Assembly (NCBI GenBank): GCA_036848175.1
Contig: DAIUKO010000003.1
Span: 1-64,000, forward strand
DNA length: 64,000 nucleotides
Reading direction: 5' to 3'
Source of the DNA: QHWF01 sp036848175
GTDB lineage: Bacteria; Acidobacteriota; Vicinamibacteria; Vicinamibacterales; CAVVIG01
A program made the position numbers and the translations under genes. The notes below the pieces were generated by a model. It was not told where the DNA came from and ran no database searches. It saw nothing but the letters and a program-made list of their open reading frames with translations. Shown here one piece after another: positions 41,398 through 50,371 of the stretch. The first letter of the stretch is position 1, and the number at the start of each line of letters is the position of its first letter.

Positions 41398-44097
41398 ATG
41401 TCGATCGTCACCTGGCTGAAGGGGCTGATGCGGCGGAAGCGGCGACGTCTCGACGATGAGGACTTCCAGGAAGAAATCCGCGCGCATCTGGCGATCGCCG
41501 CCGACGAGCGGATGGCCGACGGCGCCGACCGGCGAACGGCGGAGCTCGCGTCGCTGAAGGAGTTCGGCAACGTGACGCTGACGACGGAAGCGGCGCGGCG
41601 CGTCTGGACGCCGTGGTGGATCGACGCCTTGCACGATCAACTGAGCGACGTCCGCTACGCGATTCGCGCGCTTCGGAAGAACCCGGTCTTCTCATTCACC
41701 GTCATCGGCGTGCTCACGCTCGGGATCGGTTTGAACGCCGCCGTTTTCACGATGCTGAAGAGCATCGCGCTCAGCCCCATCGCCGGCGTCGACGGATCGG
41801 CCCGGCTGCCGGTGATGTTCCGCGAGACGAGCGCGGGACGGCAGCTTCCCGTGTCGTATGCCGACTACCAATACCTCCGCGATCACGACCGCGCGTTCTC
41901 GGGGCTCTTCGGCTCCAGTGTCGCCACGGTCAACCTCGGCAAAGGCCGAGGCGCGCGCCAGATCTGGAGCGAGATCGTCACCGGCAACTATTTTCAGATT
42001 CTCGGCGTTCGCGCCGAGCGCGGCCGCACGCTCCTGCCATCGGACGAGGTCGCTCCGGGACGTCATCCGGTCATCGTCATCAGCGATGGTCTGTGGCGGC
42101 GGGACTTCGCGAGCGATCCGAATATCGTCGGCAAGACGATCGACGTCAACAACTACCCGTTGACCATCGTCGGTGTGGCTGATTCCACGTTCCACGGCAC
42201 GACGGTCGTGTACGACGTCGAAGCGTACGTTCCGGTGATGATGGCGCCGCAGCTCGGCTTCAGTTTTGGCAGCCGGGAGACCACGCCGTCAGGCATTCTC
42301 TCGGACCGCCGCGCGGCATTCTTTTTCCCGCAAGGCTACCTGCGGCCGGGCACCACGCTCGCGAGCGCCGCTGCCCAGGCCGACGCGCTCTGGGCGACGT
42401 TGTCGCGCGAGCGGCCGCTCGCGGACGCCGCAGAGCGGCTCAGAGTCGTGCCGTTCTGGCAAACACCGGGCGGCGCGCCGTCGATCGTGTTGCCGACGCT
42501 CGGCGTGCTCAGCGCGATGGGTCTGCTGGTCCTGATGATGGCGTGCGCCAACATCGCCGGGCTCGTCCTGGTACGGGCGTTGTCGCGGCGCGGCGAAATC
42601 GCAGTGCGCATGGCGCTCGGCGCGACGCGCACTCGGATCGTACGCCTGTTGATTGTCGAGAACCTCGTCCTCGCCGTGCCCGGCGCCTTGGTCGGCGTGC
42701 TGCTCGCGCAATACGGCATCCCGCTGCTCGTCGGGTACGCCGAGGAGCTCGCGGCGCCGCAGCGTGTCTTCTTCAATATCGGCGTCGACGGCCTCGTCAT
42801 CGGGTTCGCGGTACTGGTCGCATGCGTGAGCGCGATCGTGTTCGGATTGATCCCGGCGCTTCAGAGCTCGCGCGTCGATCTGGTGTCGGTCATCAACGAA
42901 GATGCGTCACCGCGCGGCGCCGCCCGGGGACGACTGCGCGCGGGCCTCGTGGTCGCGCAGGTGGCGGTATCGCTCCTGCTTCTGGTCGGCGCCGGACTGG
43001 CGACGCGCAGCGTCGAGGCGGCCCGGCTCGCGAATCCCGGCTTCGACGCCAGCCAGGTGACGTCGATCGGCGTCGACGTCAAACAGAACGCGTATGACGA
43101 ATCGCGCGGCCGCGTCTTCTATCGCAAGCTGCTGGACGCGGCGCGTGCCAAGCCGGGCATCGAATCGGCGACGCTCGCCGCATACACGCCGCTGGGGTTT
43201 CTCGATACGCCCGCACGGCGGGTGATCGTCGAGAGCTACGTACCACAGCGAGGTGAGGATCTGGCGTTCATGTCGAACACCATCGGGCCGGACTACTTCC
43301 GAACGCTTCGGATCAACCTCGCGGCCGGCCGAGGGTTCGAAGACAGAGACGACGAGACGGCGGCACCTGTGGTGATCGTGAACGACACGTTCGCACAGCG
43401 ATTCTGGGGAGGCGCGCCGAATGCGCTCGGCAAGCGGATCCGCGTCGCCGACGGTGACTGGCGGACCGTCATCGGCGTGGCAGCGGATGTGAAGTACTCG
43501 CGGATCAACGAGTCGCCGCGTCCGTACTTCTACTTGCCATTCCTGCAGTCGTACCGCTCGGGGATGATCCTGCACACCCGAGGTACGGGATCCATCGACC
43601 GCCTCGTCGACCAGGCGCGTGCGTCCGTGACGGCGCTCGATGCCGATCTGCCGATCCTCTACGCGAGGCCGATGGCCGAGCAGAAGCGCGGCGCACTGCT
43701 GCTCTTCGATTTGACGGCGACGATGCTGTTTATTTTCGGCATCGCCGGCATGGCGCTGGCTGCGCTCGGCACCTACGGACTGGTGTCCTACATCGTCAAA
43801 CAGCGCACACACGAAATCGGCATCCGCATGGCCCTCGGCGCGTCCGGCCGGTCCGTCGTGTTCGGCTTTCTCAAACGAGGCCTGACGCTCGGTGCGATTG
43901 GCGCCGCGCTCGGGATGATCGCGGCGCTCGGCGCCAGCAGGCTGCTGGGGAGCATGCTTTTCGGCGTCAGCGCCACCGACGTCATCTCATTCGCGCGCGC
44001 GCTCGCGATCGTCCTGGGCGGCGTGATCGTCGCGACGATCGTGCCCGCCTGGCGCGCGGCACGCACGAATCCGCTCAGCGCGCTGCGACATCAATAA
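41398..44097 (+). CDS. ADOP-type MacB/FtsX permease with PadR partner
   Basis: 899 residues. The N-terminal domain 'RRRLDDEDFQEEIRAHLAIA' is the PadR-linked ADOP extension. The first helix contains 'LTLGIGLNAAVFTMLKSI', a drifted hallmark, then two MacB periplasmic domains with FtsX bundles ('GLLVLMMACANIAGLVLVRA') and the ending 'IVPAWRAARTNPLSALRHQ'. It overlaps the LolA-like gene tail-to-tail by 7 bp. Confidence 0.9.
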   Translation: MSIVTWLKGLMRRKRRRLDDEDFQEEIRAHLAIAADERMADGADRRTAELASLKEFGNVTLTTEAARRVWTPWWIDALHDQLSDVRYAIRALRKNPVFSFTVIGVLTLGIGLNAAVFTMLKSIALSPIAGVDGSARLPVMFRETSAGRQLPVSYADYQYLRDHDRAFSGLFGSSVATVNLGKGRGARQIWSEIVTGNYFQILGVRAERGRTLLPSDEVAPGRHPVIVISDGLWRRDFASDPNIVGKTIDVNNYPLTIVGVADSTFHGTTVVYDVEAYVPVMMAPQLGFSFGSRETTPSGILSDRRAAFFFPQGYLRPGTTLASAAAQADALWATLSRERPLADAAERLRVVPFWQTPGGAPSIVLPTLGVLSAMGLLVLMMACANIAGLVLVRALSRRGEIAVRMALGATRTRIVRLLIVENLVLAVPGALVGVLLAQYGIPLLVGYAEELAAPQRVFFNIGVDGLVIGFAVLVACVSAIVFGLIPALQSSRVDLVSVINEDASPRGAARGRLRAGLVVAQVAVSLLLLVGAGLATRSVEAARLANPGFDASQVTSIGVDVKQNAYDESRGRVFYRKLLDAARAKPGIESATLAAYTPLGFLDTPARRVIVESYVPQRGEDLAFMSNTIGPDYFRTLRINLAAGRGFEDRDDETAAPVVIVNDTFAQRFWGGAPNALGKRIRVADGDWRTVIGVAADVKYSRINESPRPYFYLPFLQSYRSGMILHTRGTGSIDRLVDQARASVTALDADLPILYARPMAEQKRGALLLFDLTATMLFIFGIAGMALAALGTYGLVSYIVKQRTHEIGIRMALGASGRSVVFGFLKRGLTLGAIGAALGMIAALGASRLLGSMLFGVSATDVISFARALAIVLGGVIVATIVPAWRAARTNPLSALRHQ

Positions 44098-44819
44098 TCG
44101 ACGTCGTTCTCATCGACCGGTCGTTCGTCGATGTGTGAGTAGCGATACGTCATGCGCAGCGCGGACGACCCCAGAACTCTGAGGTGCGCGGTCGTCTCGA
44201 GCGAGACCGGCATGACCGCTCCGTTGATCAATCGATACGATCGCACGACGTTCACTCGTGTCGTCCACCACGACGGATTTCTGGCGAGTCGTCCCTCGAC
44301 TCGTACGAGATCGCCGTCAGCCGTCAGGAACATCCGGCCGGCGATGAGTGACCGGTCCTGGCGGCGCGGTTGGAGGCCGACCACTGCCAGCCCCTCGTCG
44401 TTGAAGCCTTCCGGCGTGAAGTCGTAGTTGGCCGTCGAAATGGCCACCCGCGCCTCGTCGCGGCGCGCGATCAACTGTTGCTCTTCGTCGAGGAGCGAGC
44501 GCAAAACGCGGGCGCGGATGTAACGGGAGCCGCCTTCCGCGGTCACTTCGTACTGCAACCCTGACGCGATCGTGAAATCGGTCCGGACATCGAGCCAGGC
44601 GCGCTGCCCACTGCCGGACGCTTCCAGCCGACGCGACGCGCGGTAGTGGTGCGTGATCGTCGGACGTGCCAGGAATGTCTGCATCGCCAGCGCCGCACTC
44701 GGGTCGACTTCGTCGGCGGCGGAGATGTGCATCGCAAGAGGCGTCACGATCAACGCCGCGGCGACTCCCAGCTGCGAGACGTGCCAACGCACAACAGGCG
44801 CAGCGAACGAAGTGCTCAT
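44091..44819 (-). CDS. Secreted LolA-like protein
   Basis: 242 residues from the ATG at 44819, giving a signal peptide (SQLGVAAALIVTPLAMHISA). The rest alternates in the beta-rich pattern of outer-membrane lipoprotein-sorting (LolA/LolB-like) folds: 'HHYRASRRLEASGSGQRAWLDVRT', 'EGFNDEGLAVVGLQPRR', 'GDLVRVEGRLARNP', 'GAVMPVSLETTAHLRVLG'. It would be periplasmic and bind a hydrophobic ligand. It is the last gene of the BlaI-headed operon, 14 bp after the radical SAM gene. Confidence 0.7.
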   Translation of the reverse strand: MSTSFAAPVVRWHVSQLGVAAALIVTPLAMHISAADEVDPSAALAMQTFLARPTITHHYRASRRLEASGSGQRAWLDVRTDFTIASGLQYEVTAEGGSRYIRARVLRSLLDEEQQLIARRDEARVAISTANYDFTPEGFNDEGLAVVGLQPRRQDRSLIAGRMFLTADGDLVRVEGRLARNPSWWTTRVNVVRSYRLINGAVMPVSLETTAHLRVLGSSALRMTYRYSHIDERPVDENDVDY

Positions 44820-44833
44820 CGGGCCCTCCCGAT

Positions 44834-46378
44834 CTACGACAGCACGCGCAACGCGAACTGTTTGGGCGCGACTGACGGCGCGGGTTCGGCGAGCTCCGGC
44901 ATCGGCGCGGCCACGAACAGCCGCCGCGCCATTTTCGCCAGCCATCGCGCGTGGCGAACCGATCGCGCCACACGCGCGCTATCGGTGGCGATCCCGGTGT
45001 TGGCGTACATTTGCCGGTACAACTTCGAGATCAACAGGAAGGCGATGCGCGCGCGCAGCGAGCTCACACACGAGGACCGGCGCCAGATCGCCGACAGCGT
45101 GTAGAACCGATCCCAGACCTCTTGCGTGCCTCGTCTGATCGTCTCCGGCGACATCGTCGGATGGGGGATGTACACCTTCGGCCGCAGCGATGCCGGGATC
45201 AACCAGTAGCGCGTGAGCGGAATGCCGGCCGAAGTCGAGACGCCGGCTTGCTGTTGTTCCCACCGTGCGAAATCGATCGTGCCCGGAAACGGCGTGAGCA
45301 TCACGAACTGCGCGAACGAGACGCCGCTCCGCTGCGCGAGGTCCGCAGTGGCCTCGAACGTCTTGGTGGTATCAGTCGGCAATCCGAAGATGAACGATCC
45401 GAGGACGTGTACTCCCTGCGTCTGAAACGTCTGCAGTCGCTTGACTAGTGACTCGCCGGCATCATTGAAGTCCTTGTAGACGGCTTTCAGTCCCTCGGGC
45501 GTGACCGACTCGACGCCGACGAGCGCGCCGCGGATTCGCGCGCGCCGCATCGCCGCGAGAAACTCGGGATCCTCCGCGGCTTCCATGGTGATTTGCGTGA
45601 AAAACACCATGTCGTCCGGCAGCCGCTCGAGTTGCGCCATCAGCGCGAACCGCTCTCGTCGCAGCGCCGTCAATGCCGCCAGCTGCAGCTTGTCGGTGCG
45701 GCGTTCCGCCGCGGCGAGGTCCGCGAGCGTCACCGGGTAGAAGTTGTCGTCGGCCAGAAGAATGAAACGAAAGCCGAGGCGCCGCAGCGCGACGACTTCA
45801 TGCACCACTTCGGACGCCGGACGCTGTCGCGGTTTCTGTCCGTCGGTTCGCCAGACGGAGCAGAACGAGCAGTGCTTCGGACAGCCCCGTACCGTTTGAA
45901 CCGAGCCCCACATGTAGCGGTTCGCCGGCACCAACTCCCATCGTGCGGTCGAAAACGTGTCGCCTTCGATGCGACCGCCTTCGTAGAGGGGTGCGGGCGC
46001 GCCGACTTCACAGTCGGCGAGCACGCGGGGCCAGATCAGATCGCCGTCGCCGGTGACGACGGCATGCGCCAGTCCGTGTTCGCGCACTTCCGCGGGGAAG
46101 AGCGTGGCGTGGATGCCGCCGAACACGACGAACGCGCCGCGGGCGCGGGCAAGGCTGGCGACGGCATATCCGCGAAGCGCGTTCGAGGTGTGAATCCCAA
46201 TGCCGACGACGTCTCCGGCGCTGACCCCGTTGGCGTCGAATGGTTCCAACGTTTCGTCGACGATGGTCGGCGTGCCGAAGCGCTCCGGCGTTGCCGCCGC
46301 GAGCACGTACAGCCACCGTGGGGTGATGACAGCAGTCCCGAAAGACACGTCGCTCGGATTGACGAGAAAAATGCGCAC
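44834..46378 (-). CDS. B12-binding-type radical SAM protein
   Basis: 514 residues. An N-terminal cobalamin-binding-like Rossmann domain (~1-130, 'MRIFLVNPSD', 'FVVFGGIHATLFPAEV') lacks the exact DxHxxG loop (it reads GIHTSN). The radical SAM core has C166-x3-C170-x2-C173 in 'RGCPKHCSFCSVW', then 'ADDNFYP' and 'GALVGVESVTPEGLKAVYKDF'. The C-terminal ~90 residues are basic and helical. Related enzymes methylate or rearrange lipids, hopanoids or antibiotics. It lies 10 bp after the M56 gene, so BlaI probably controls it. Confidence 0.82.
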   Translation of the reverse strand: MRIFLVNPSDVSFGTAVITPRWLYVLAAATPERFGTPTIVDETLEPFDANGVSAGDVVGIGIHTSNALRGYAVASLARARGAFVVFGGIHATLFPAEVREHGLAHAVVTGDGDLIWPRVLADCEVGAPAPLYEGGRIEGDTFSTARWELVPANRYMWGSVQTVRGCPKHCSFCSVWRTDGQKPRQRPASEVVHEVVALRRLGFRFILLADDNFYPVTLADLAAAERRTDKLQLAALTALRRERFALMAQLERLPDDMVFFTQITMEAAEDPEFLAAMRRARIRGALVGVESVTPEGLKAVYKDFNDAGESLVKRLQTFQTQGVHVLGSFIFGLPTDTTKTFEATADLAQRSGVSFAQFVMLTPFPGTIDFARWEQQQAGVSTSAGIPLTRYWLIPASLRPKVYIPHPTMSPETIRRGTQEVWDRFYTLSAIWRRSSCVSSLRARIAFLLISKLYRQMYANTGIATDSARVARSVRHARWLAKMARRLFVAAPMPELAEPAPSVAPKQFALRVLS

Positions 46379-46388
46379 GTGATTCGCC

Positions 46389-47807
46389 TCAGAAGGAGTC
46401 GGCGATCTTCTTGCCGAATCGAGTGAAGAATCCGGCGGTCGCGACGCCGGCGTTCTGCGAGTGACGGCCGATGGCGACTCCGCCGTCTGCCGCGGCCATC
46501 CACGGTGAACGTGGCTTCACCTCAGTACTTTCGGAGACGCCAGGAATGGACGTCGTCCATACAGCCTCGACGCGCGAGGTCAGCGGCGCTCGAGGCGGAG
46601 TTGGTGGTTCGATTGATCTCGAGATCGTCGCGACGGTATCCGGCAGCTCGACTCTGAGTGTCGTCGAGATCTCGGCGCCTGACGGCGCAGCATCGTCGCG
46701 CTTCGAAGATCGCACGGCACTCTCTGACGATCGAGAGCGGCCGCGGCTCATCGAACTCAATGCGCGCGTCGGCTGCGCCGGCGCATCGAGCGGCGTTGAC
46801 GAATATGCGGCGACGCCGTCCTCGGCCGCGGTCGTCGCGATGGGAACGCTCGATGAAGCGGCGTCGGCCGATTGCGCGATCTGCACGTTTCCGACGACCA
46901 GCGCGAGCGTCGCCAGCGCAACGCCCGCGCAGACGGCAATCGCACCGCCGCTCCGCGCCGACACGCTGCGATGCATCCCCAGGATCCGGAGGACGCGGCG
47001 CCGCAAACCCGACGAAGAAACGGACAGCGCCGGCAACGAAACAACCGGCGTGGTCTGGAACGCGGCGAGCGTCGCGAGGCAGGTGGCGTATCCCTTCCGA
47101 GACCCGGTCAGCGCAACGGACATTTCGTCGCACGCGACTTCACGCTCGAGCTCGAGCCGCCGTTCGAGCCACCACACCGCGGGATGCCAGCCCGCGACGA
47201 TGCGCACGAGCCGCTGGGCGAACTGCGCGATATCGTCACGCCGCTGGACGTGCGCCCACTCATGGATGACGACGCGATCGAGGTCGGCGTCGGCGAGGCG
47301 TTCGAGGAGTGTCGGAGAAAGAGCAATGGTGGGCGACCCACAGCCGAGTACTGCGGCCGAGCGCACGTGCACCGAGAGCACCAGGTGCGCCCGGCGACCG
47401 GTCTCCTTCACACGCGACCAATGATGGAGACGGGCTTCGACGCCCCGAGGACACTCACGGCACTGCCTCTTCGCCTCGCGAAGCGCTGCGACCGCGGCGC
47501 TGAGCCGCCCGGCAGAGAACACCGACCAAAGGATCCACAGGACGATGGCGAGTGGTGTCGATGTCCACCACGTCGCCGGCATCGACACGACGGGACCAAG
47601 CGCGGCTGACATGTCGTCGAGCGCGGAGACCGGCGACGCGATCGTCCCGATGTATGACGCGGCCGGCAAAGCCAGCACGAGGACCAGGGCGAGCCCGACG
47701 AAACCGTACCGTGCCTGCGTACACGCACGCGGGATCAGCGCGAGCACGGCCTCCGCGGCGAGCGCGACGACGATGCCCTGCCACAACCAGTTCAGCATGA
47801 GTTCCAC
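46389..47807 (-). CDS. BlaR1/MecR1-like M56 membrane metallopeptidase sensor
   Basis: 472 residues from a GTG with AGGAGG 6 bases upstream. Several N-terminal helices lead to the zinc peptidase motif HEWAH (182-186), with the third ligand in 'LEREVACDEMSVAL'. Another helix occurs at ~300 ('AVCAGVALATLALVVG'), then a ~150-residue low-complexity periplasmic-side tail. There is no penicillin-binding sensor domain, so the signal is not obviously a beta-lactam. It starts 12 bp after the blaI-like gene and should cleave or trigger loss of that repressor. Confidence 0.85.
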   Translation of the reverse strand: MELMLNWLWQGIVVALAAEAVLALIPRACTQARYGFVGLALVLVLALPAASYIGTIASPVSALDDMSAALGPVVSMPATWWTSTPLAIVLWILWSVFSAGRLSAAVAALREAKRQCRECPRGVEARLHHWSRVKETGRRAHLVLSVHVRSAAVLGCGSPTIALSPTLLERLADADLDRVVIHEWAHVQRRDDIAQFAQRLVRIVAGWHPAVWWLERRLELEREVACDEMSVALTGSRKGYATCLATLAAFQTTPVVSLPALSVSSSGLRRRVLRILGMHRSVSARSGGAIAVCAGVALATLALVVGNVQIAQSADAASSSVPIATTAAEDGVAAYSSTPLDAPAQPTRALSSMSRGRSRSSESAVRSSKRDDAAPSGAEISTTLRVELPDTVATISRSIEPPTPPRAPLTSRVEAVWTTSIPGVSESTEVKPRSPWMAAADGGVAIGRHSQNAGVATAGFFTRFGKKIADSF

Positions 47808-47819
47808 GCGCGCCTCCTT

Positions 47820-48206
47820 TTATGCGTCCTCGATGATTTTCTTCAGGCGCTTCAATTCTTCCGCGTCGATCTGCCCGTCTTCGAGCACGTTGAGCAGGAG
47901 CAGACTGGGCGATCCGTTGAACAGGCGCGTCAGCAGGTGACTGAGCGCGCGGCGGCGGGCCTGGCGCTCGTCCACGCGCGGGCGATAGATGAACGCCCGG
48001 CCCACTTTCTCGTGCGACACGTATCCCTTGGTTTCGAGAATGCGGAGGAGGGTCTGCACGGTGCTGTAGTGCGCCGCCCGCTTCTTCTCCTTCAGGGCGT
48101 CGACGACCTCGGAGACCGTCGCCTGAGTGCGCTGCCAGAGGACGTCCATGAGGGGTGCTTCGGCATCGGTCAACGCTGGCGATCGGCGGCGGCGGCGGCG
48201 TGCCAC
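47820..48206 (-). CDS. BlaI/MecI/CopY-family repressor
   Basis: 128 residues from a GTG with AAAGGA ~7 bases upstream. The winged helix reads 'LTDAEAPLMDVLWQRTQATV', 'HYSTVQTLLRILETKGYVSHEK' and the dimerisation end 'LLTRLFNGSPSLLLLNVLEDG'. It heads a four-gene minus-strand operon: repressor, M56 sensor, radical SAM, LolA-like. A palindrome of the BlaI type covers its transcription start region. Confidence 0.88.
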   Translation of the reverse strand: MARRRRRRSPALTDAEAPLMDVLWQRTQATVSEVVDALKEKKRAAHYSTVQTLLRILETKGYVSHEKVGRAFIYRPRVDERQARRRALSHLLTRLFNGSPSLLLLNVLEDGQIDAEELKRLKKIIEDA

Positions 48207-48219
48207 GGGCGGTTCCTTT

Positions 48220-48293
48220 CATCTCTTAATGTTTTAAGAGATGCGTCGGAGTCTACACGCATCCGTCGATTCGATCAATTAAAATTTTAAGAG
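48220..48293 (-). promoter_or_regulatory. Promoter and two operator sites of the BlaI-headed operon
   Basis: On the minus strand TTGATC (48278-48273), 17 bases, TAGACT (48255-48250) form a promoter. A perfect 9-base palindrome catctctta / taagagatg (48220-48228, 48235-48243) lies at the expected start point. A second AT-rich palindromic site (48276-48293) shares the ctctta half-site, overlaps the -35 box and the stop of the CDF gene. Two sites bracketing a promoter fit autorepression. Confidence 0.7.
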
Positions 48294-49276
48294 TTCAGCT
48301 GTGACGGCCGGCTGATGGCCAGCAACGGGTCGCGGGCGTGATCGACCTGCAGCGTCGAGTGCTCGATCCGGAAACGCTGTCGGAGCATCGCTTCGAGCGC
48401 GCGCCGGACCGCGTGGCAGTCGACTTTGGGCGCGACCAGCACATGCGCCGTGAGCAGCGGGTGCCCGGGCGTGAGCTCCCAGAGATGCAGGTCGTGCACC
48501 TGGCTCACGTGCTCGGCATGCGCCATCGCCCAGCCAACCTCCTCGGGCGACATGCCCTCCGGCGCACTCTCGAGCAGCACACGCATCGCCTTGCGCTGGA
48601 GCTCGTAGCCGGATCGGAACATCAGAGCGGCGACGACCAGCGACGCGATCGCATCTGCGCGATTGAACCCGGTGACGATGATCACGATTCCCGCGATCAG
48701 CGTGCCGACGAATGCATAGAGGTCGGTGAGGATGTGCTGAAAGCTGCCTTCGATGTTGAGACTCTGGCGGTTGGCTTTCGCCAGTACCCAGGCCGCCGCG
48801 AGATTCACGGCGACGCCCAGGGCCGCGACAATCGTCACCAGCAGACCAGCGACGTCCGGCGGGCTGATCAGTCGCGAGATCGCCTCATAGGTGACGAGCA
48901 CGCCGAGCACCAGCAACACCGCGCCGTTGGCCTGGCCACTGAGCACCTCGGCGCGCCGCATCCCATAGGTGAGGGAACCGCCGGACGGACGCCGCACGAG
49001 CCGGATGACGACGAGCGACAAGGCGAGCGCGGCGGCGTCGGTCAGCATGTGCCCGGCATCTGACAGCAGCGCGAGCGAGTGCGCCACGATCCCGACGACC
49101 ACTTCGAACGCCATGAAGCCGATGATCAGCACGAGCGCGACGGTGAGGTACCGCCGATCCGCGTCGGCGCTGAGGGCATGCGAATGTCCTCCGCCGGCAT
49201 GACCATGGTCGTGACCGTGACTATGGTCGTGGCTGTCACCATGACGATGGTCGTGGTCGATTTCTCGCGCGCTCAT
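48287..49276 (-). CDS. CDF-family metal cation exporter (CzcD/ZitB-like)
   Basis: 329 residues from the ATG at 49276. A histidine-rich N-terminus (His-Asp repeats, residues ~6-32) precedes six helices. The metal site residues are visible in 'SDAGHMLTDAAALALS' (helix 2) and 'SFQHILTDLYAFVGTL' (helix 5), the H-x3-D pairs of Zn/Cd exporters. The C-terminal cytoplasmic dimer domain has 'VHDLHLWELTPGHPLLTAHV'. It exports zinc or a similar ion in exchange for protons. Confidence 0.9.
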   Translation of the reverse strand: MSAREIDHDHRHGDSHDHSHGHDHGHAGGGHSHALSADADRRYLTVALVLIIGFMAFEVVVGIVAHSLALLSDAGHMLTDAAALALSLVVIRLVRRPSGGSLTYGMRRAEVLSGQANGAVLLVLGVLVTYEAISRLISPPDVAGLLVTIVAALGVAVNLAAAWVLAKANRQSLNIEGSFQHILTDLYAFVGTLIAGIVIIVTGFNRADAIASLVVAALMFRSGYELQRKAMRVLLESAPEGMSPEEVGWAMAHAEHVSQVHDLHLWELTPGHPLLTAHVLVAPKVDCHAVRRALEAMLRQRFRIEHSTLQVDHARDPLLAISRPSQLNS

Positions 49277-49398
49277 CCCCACCTCGGCTTTATGTCATCC
49301 GTTCCAGGCATCACTCGTGGTACGATTAGTGCGTTCCTTCGACTTTCAGGGACCTGTTCCCGCGCGGCGAGTCCGTTTCGTCGTCACGGATTCTGTAG

Positions 49399-50334
49399 AT
49401 GTGTACAAGATCTCATCAGTTGGCAATTGCGGCGAGTTTTATTGTCATAGCGCTGGCGTCCGCCGGCGCCCAGGCGCCTGTCGATCGTGCGCCGCAAACC
49501 TTTCGCAGCTCGGTCGACCTCGTCACCATCCAGGCATCGGTTCGGGATGTTCGCGGGCGGATTCTTCGCGGACTCACGCCGACTGACTTCGAGGTTCGGG
49601 ACAACGGCGAGCTCCGTCGTATCGTCGAGCTTCGTTCCGATCAGCGATCACCGGTGAGCTTCGCCATTCTCGTCGATATGAGCGGCAGCATGCGGGTCGG
49701 GCCGAAGGTCGCGATGGCCCGGCAGGTGTTCGAATCGGTGGTGGCGCAGCTTCGCAGCGGCGAAGACGAGGCCGCCGTCTTTACCTTCGACTCGTCGATG
49801 CACGAACGTCGAGGGTTCACGACCAATATCGAATCACTCAAGGATGCGTTGACCCAGTTCGAGGCGTTCGGGACGACGTCGCTGTATGACGCGACCGCGA
49901 CGACGGCTCGCCACCTGGCAGAACGCACCAACACGCATCGAGCCATCATCGTGTTGACGGACGGCGTCGACACGAGCAGCCACATGACGGCCGCCCAGGT
50001 GTCCGCGGTGGCGAGCGCCATCGACGTCCCCGTCTACGTCGTCGCCACGGTTCCGTTCGTCGACCAGCGCGTGATGGTCGAAGAGGCGGCGCAGGCTCGA
50101 TCTCCGGGCGGCGCCGATGTGCGCGATCTCGCTGACTGGACGGGTGGCCAATTGACCTTCGCGAGTACGTTCGGCGAGGCGAGCAGTGCTGCATCGCGGA
50201 TCGTCGACGAACTGCGCCAGCAGTACGTGCTCGCGATCGAAGCCGCCGATTCGCGCGAATGGCGACGCCTCGACGTGCGCGTGAAGAATCCGGCTGCCAT
50301 TGTCAGGACCCGCAGCGGATACTTCGGCGGGTGA
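49399..50334 (+). CDS. Secreted VWFA-related protein, acidobacterial type
   Basis: 311 residues with a signal peptide (LAIAASFIVIALASAGA). A small beta domain 'VDLVTIQASVRDVRGR...LTPTDFEVRDNG' precedes a von Willebrand A domain with a complete MIDAS start D93-S95-S97 (DMSGSM) and 'IIVLTDGVDTSSH'. The closing 'RLDVRVKNPAAIVRTRSGYF' is characteristic of the TIGR03436 group found widely in Acidobacteriota. It likely binds a protein partner through a metal-dependent surface, outside the cytoplasm. Confidence 0.87.
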   Translation: MCTRSHQLAIAASFIVIALASAGAQAPVDRAPQTFRSSVDLVTIQASVRDVRGRILRGLTPTDFEVRDNGELRRIVELRSDQRSPVSFAILVDMSGSMRVGPKVAMARQVFESVVAQLRSGEDEAAVFTFDSSMHERRGFTTNIESLKDALTQFEAFGTTSLYDATATTARHLAERTNTHRAIIVLTDGVDTSSHMTAAQVSAVASAIDVPVYVVATVPFVDQRVMVEEAAQARSPGGADVRDLADWTGGQLTFASTFGEASSAASRIVDELRQQYVLAIEAADSREWRRLDVRVKNPAAIVRTRSGYFGG

Positions 50335-50371
50335 GGCCGCTACTCCGATCGAAGGGTTCCGCCGCCGATAC

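Noticed and set aside
46389..48206. Beta-lactam resistance locus
   Set aside because: BlaI and M56 proteins are present, but there is no beta-lactamase or penicillin-binding sensor domain, and the co-transcribed genes are unrelated to resistance.
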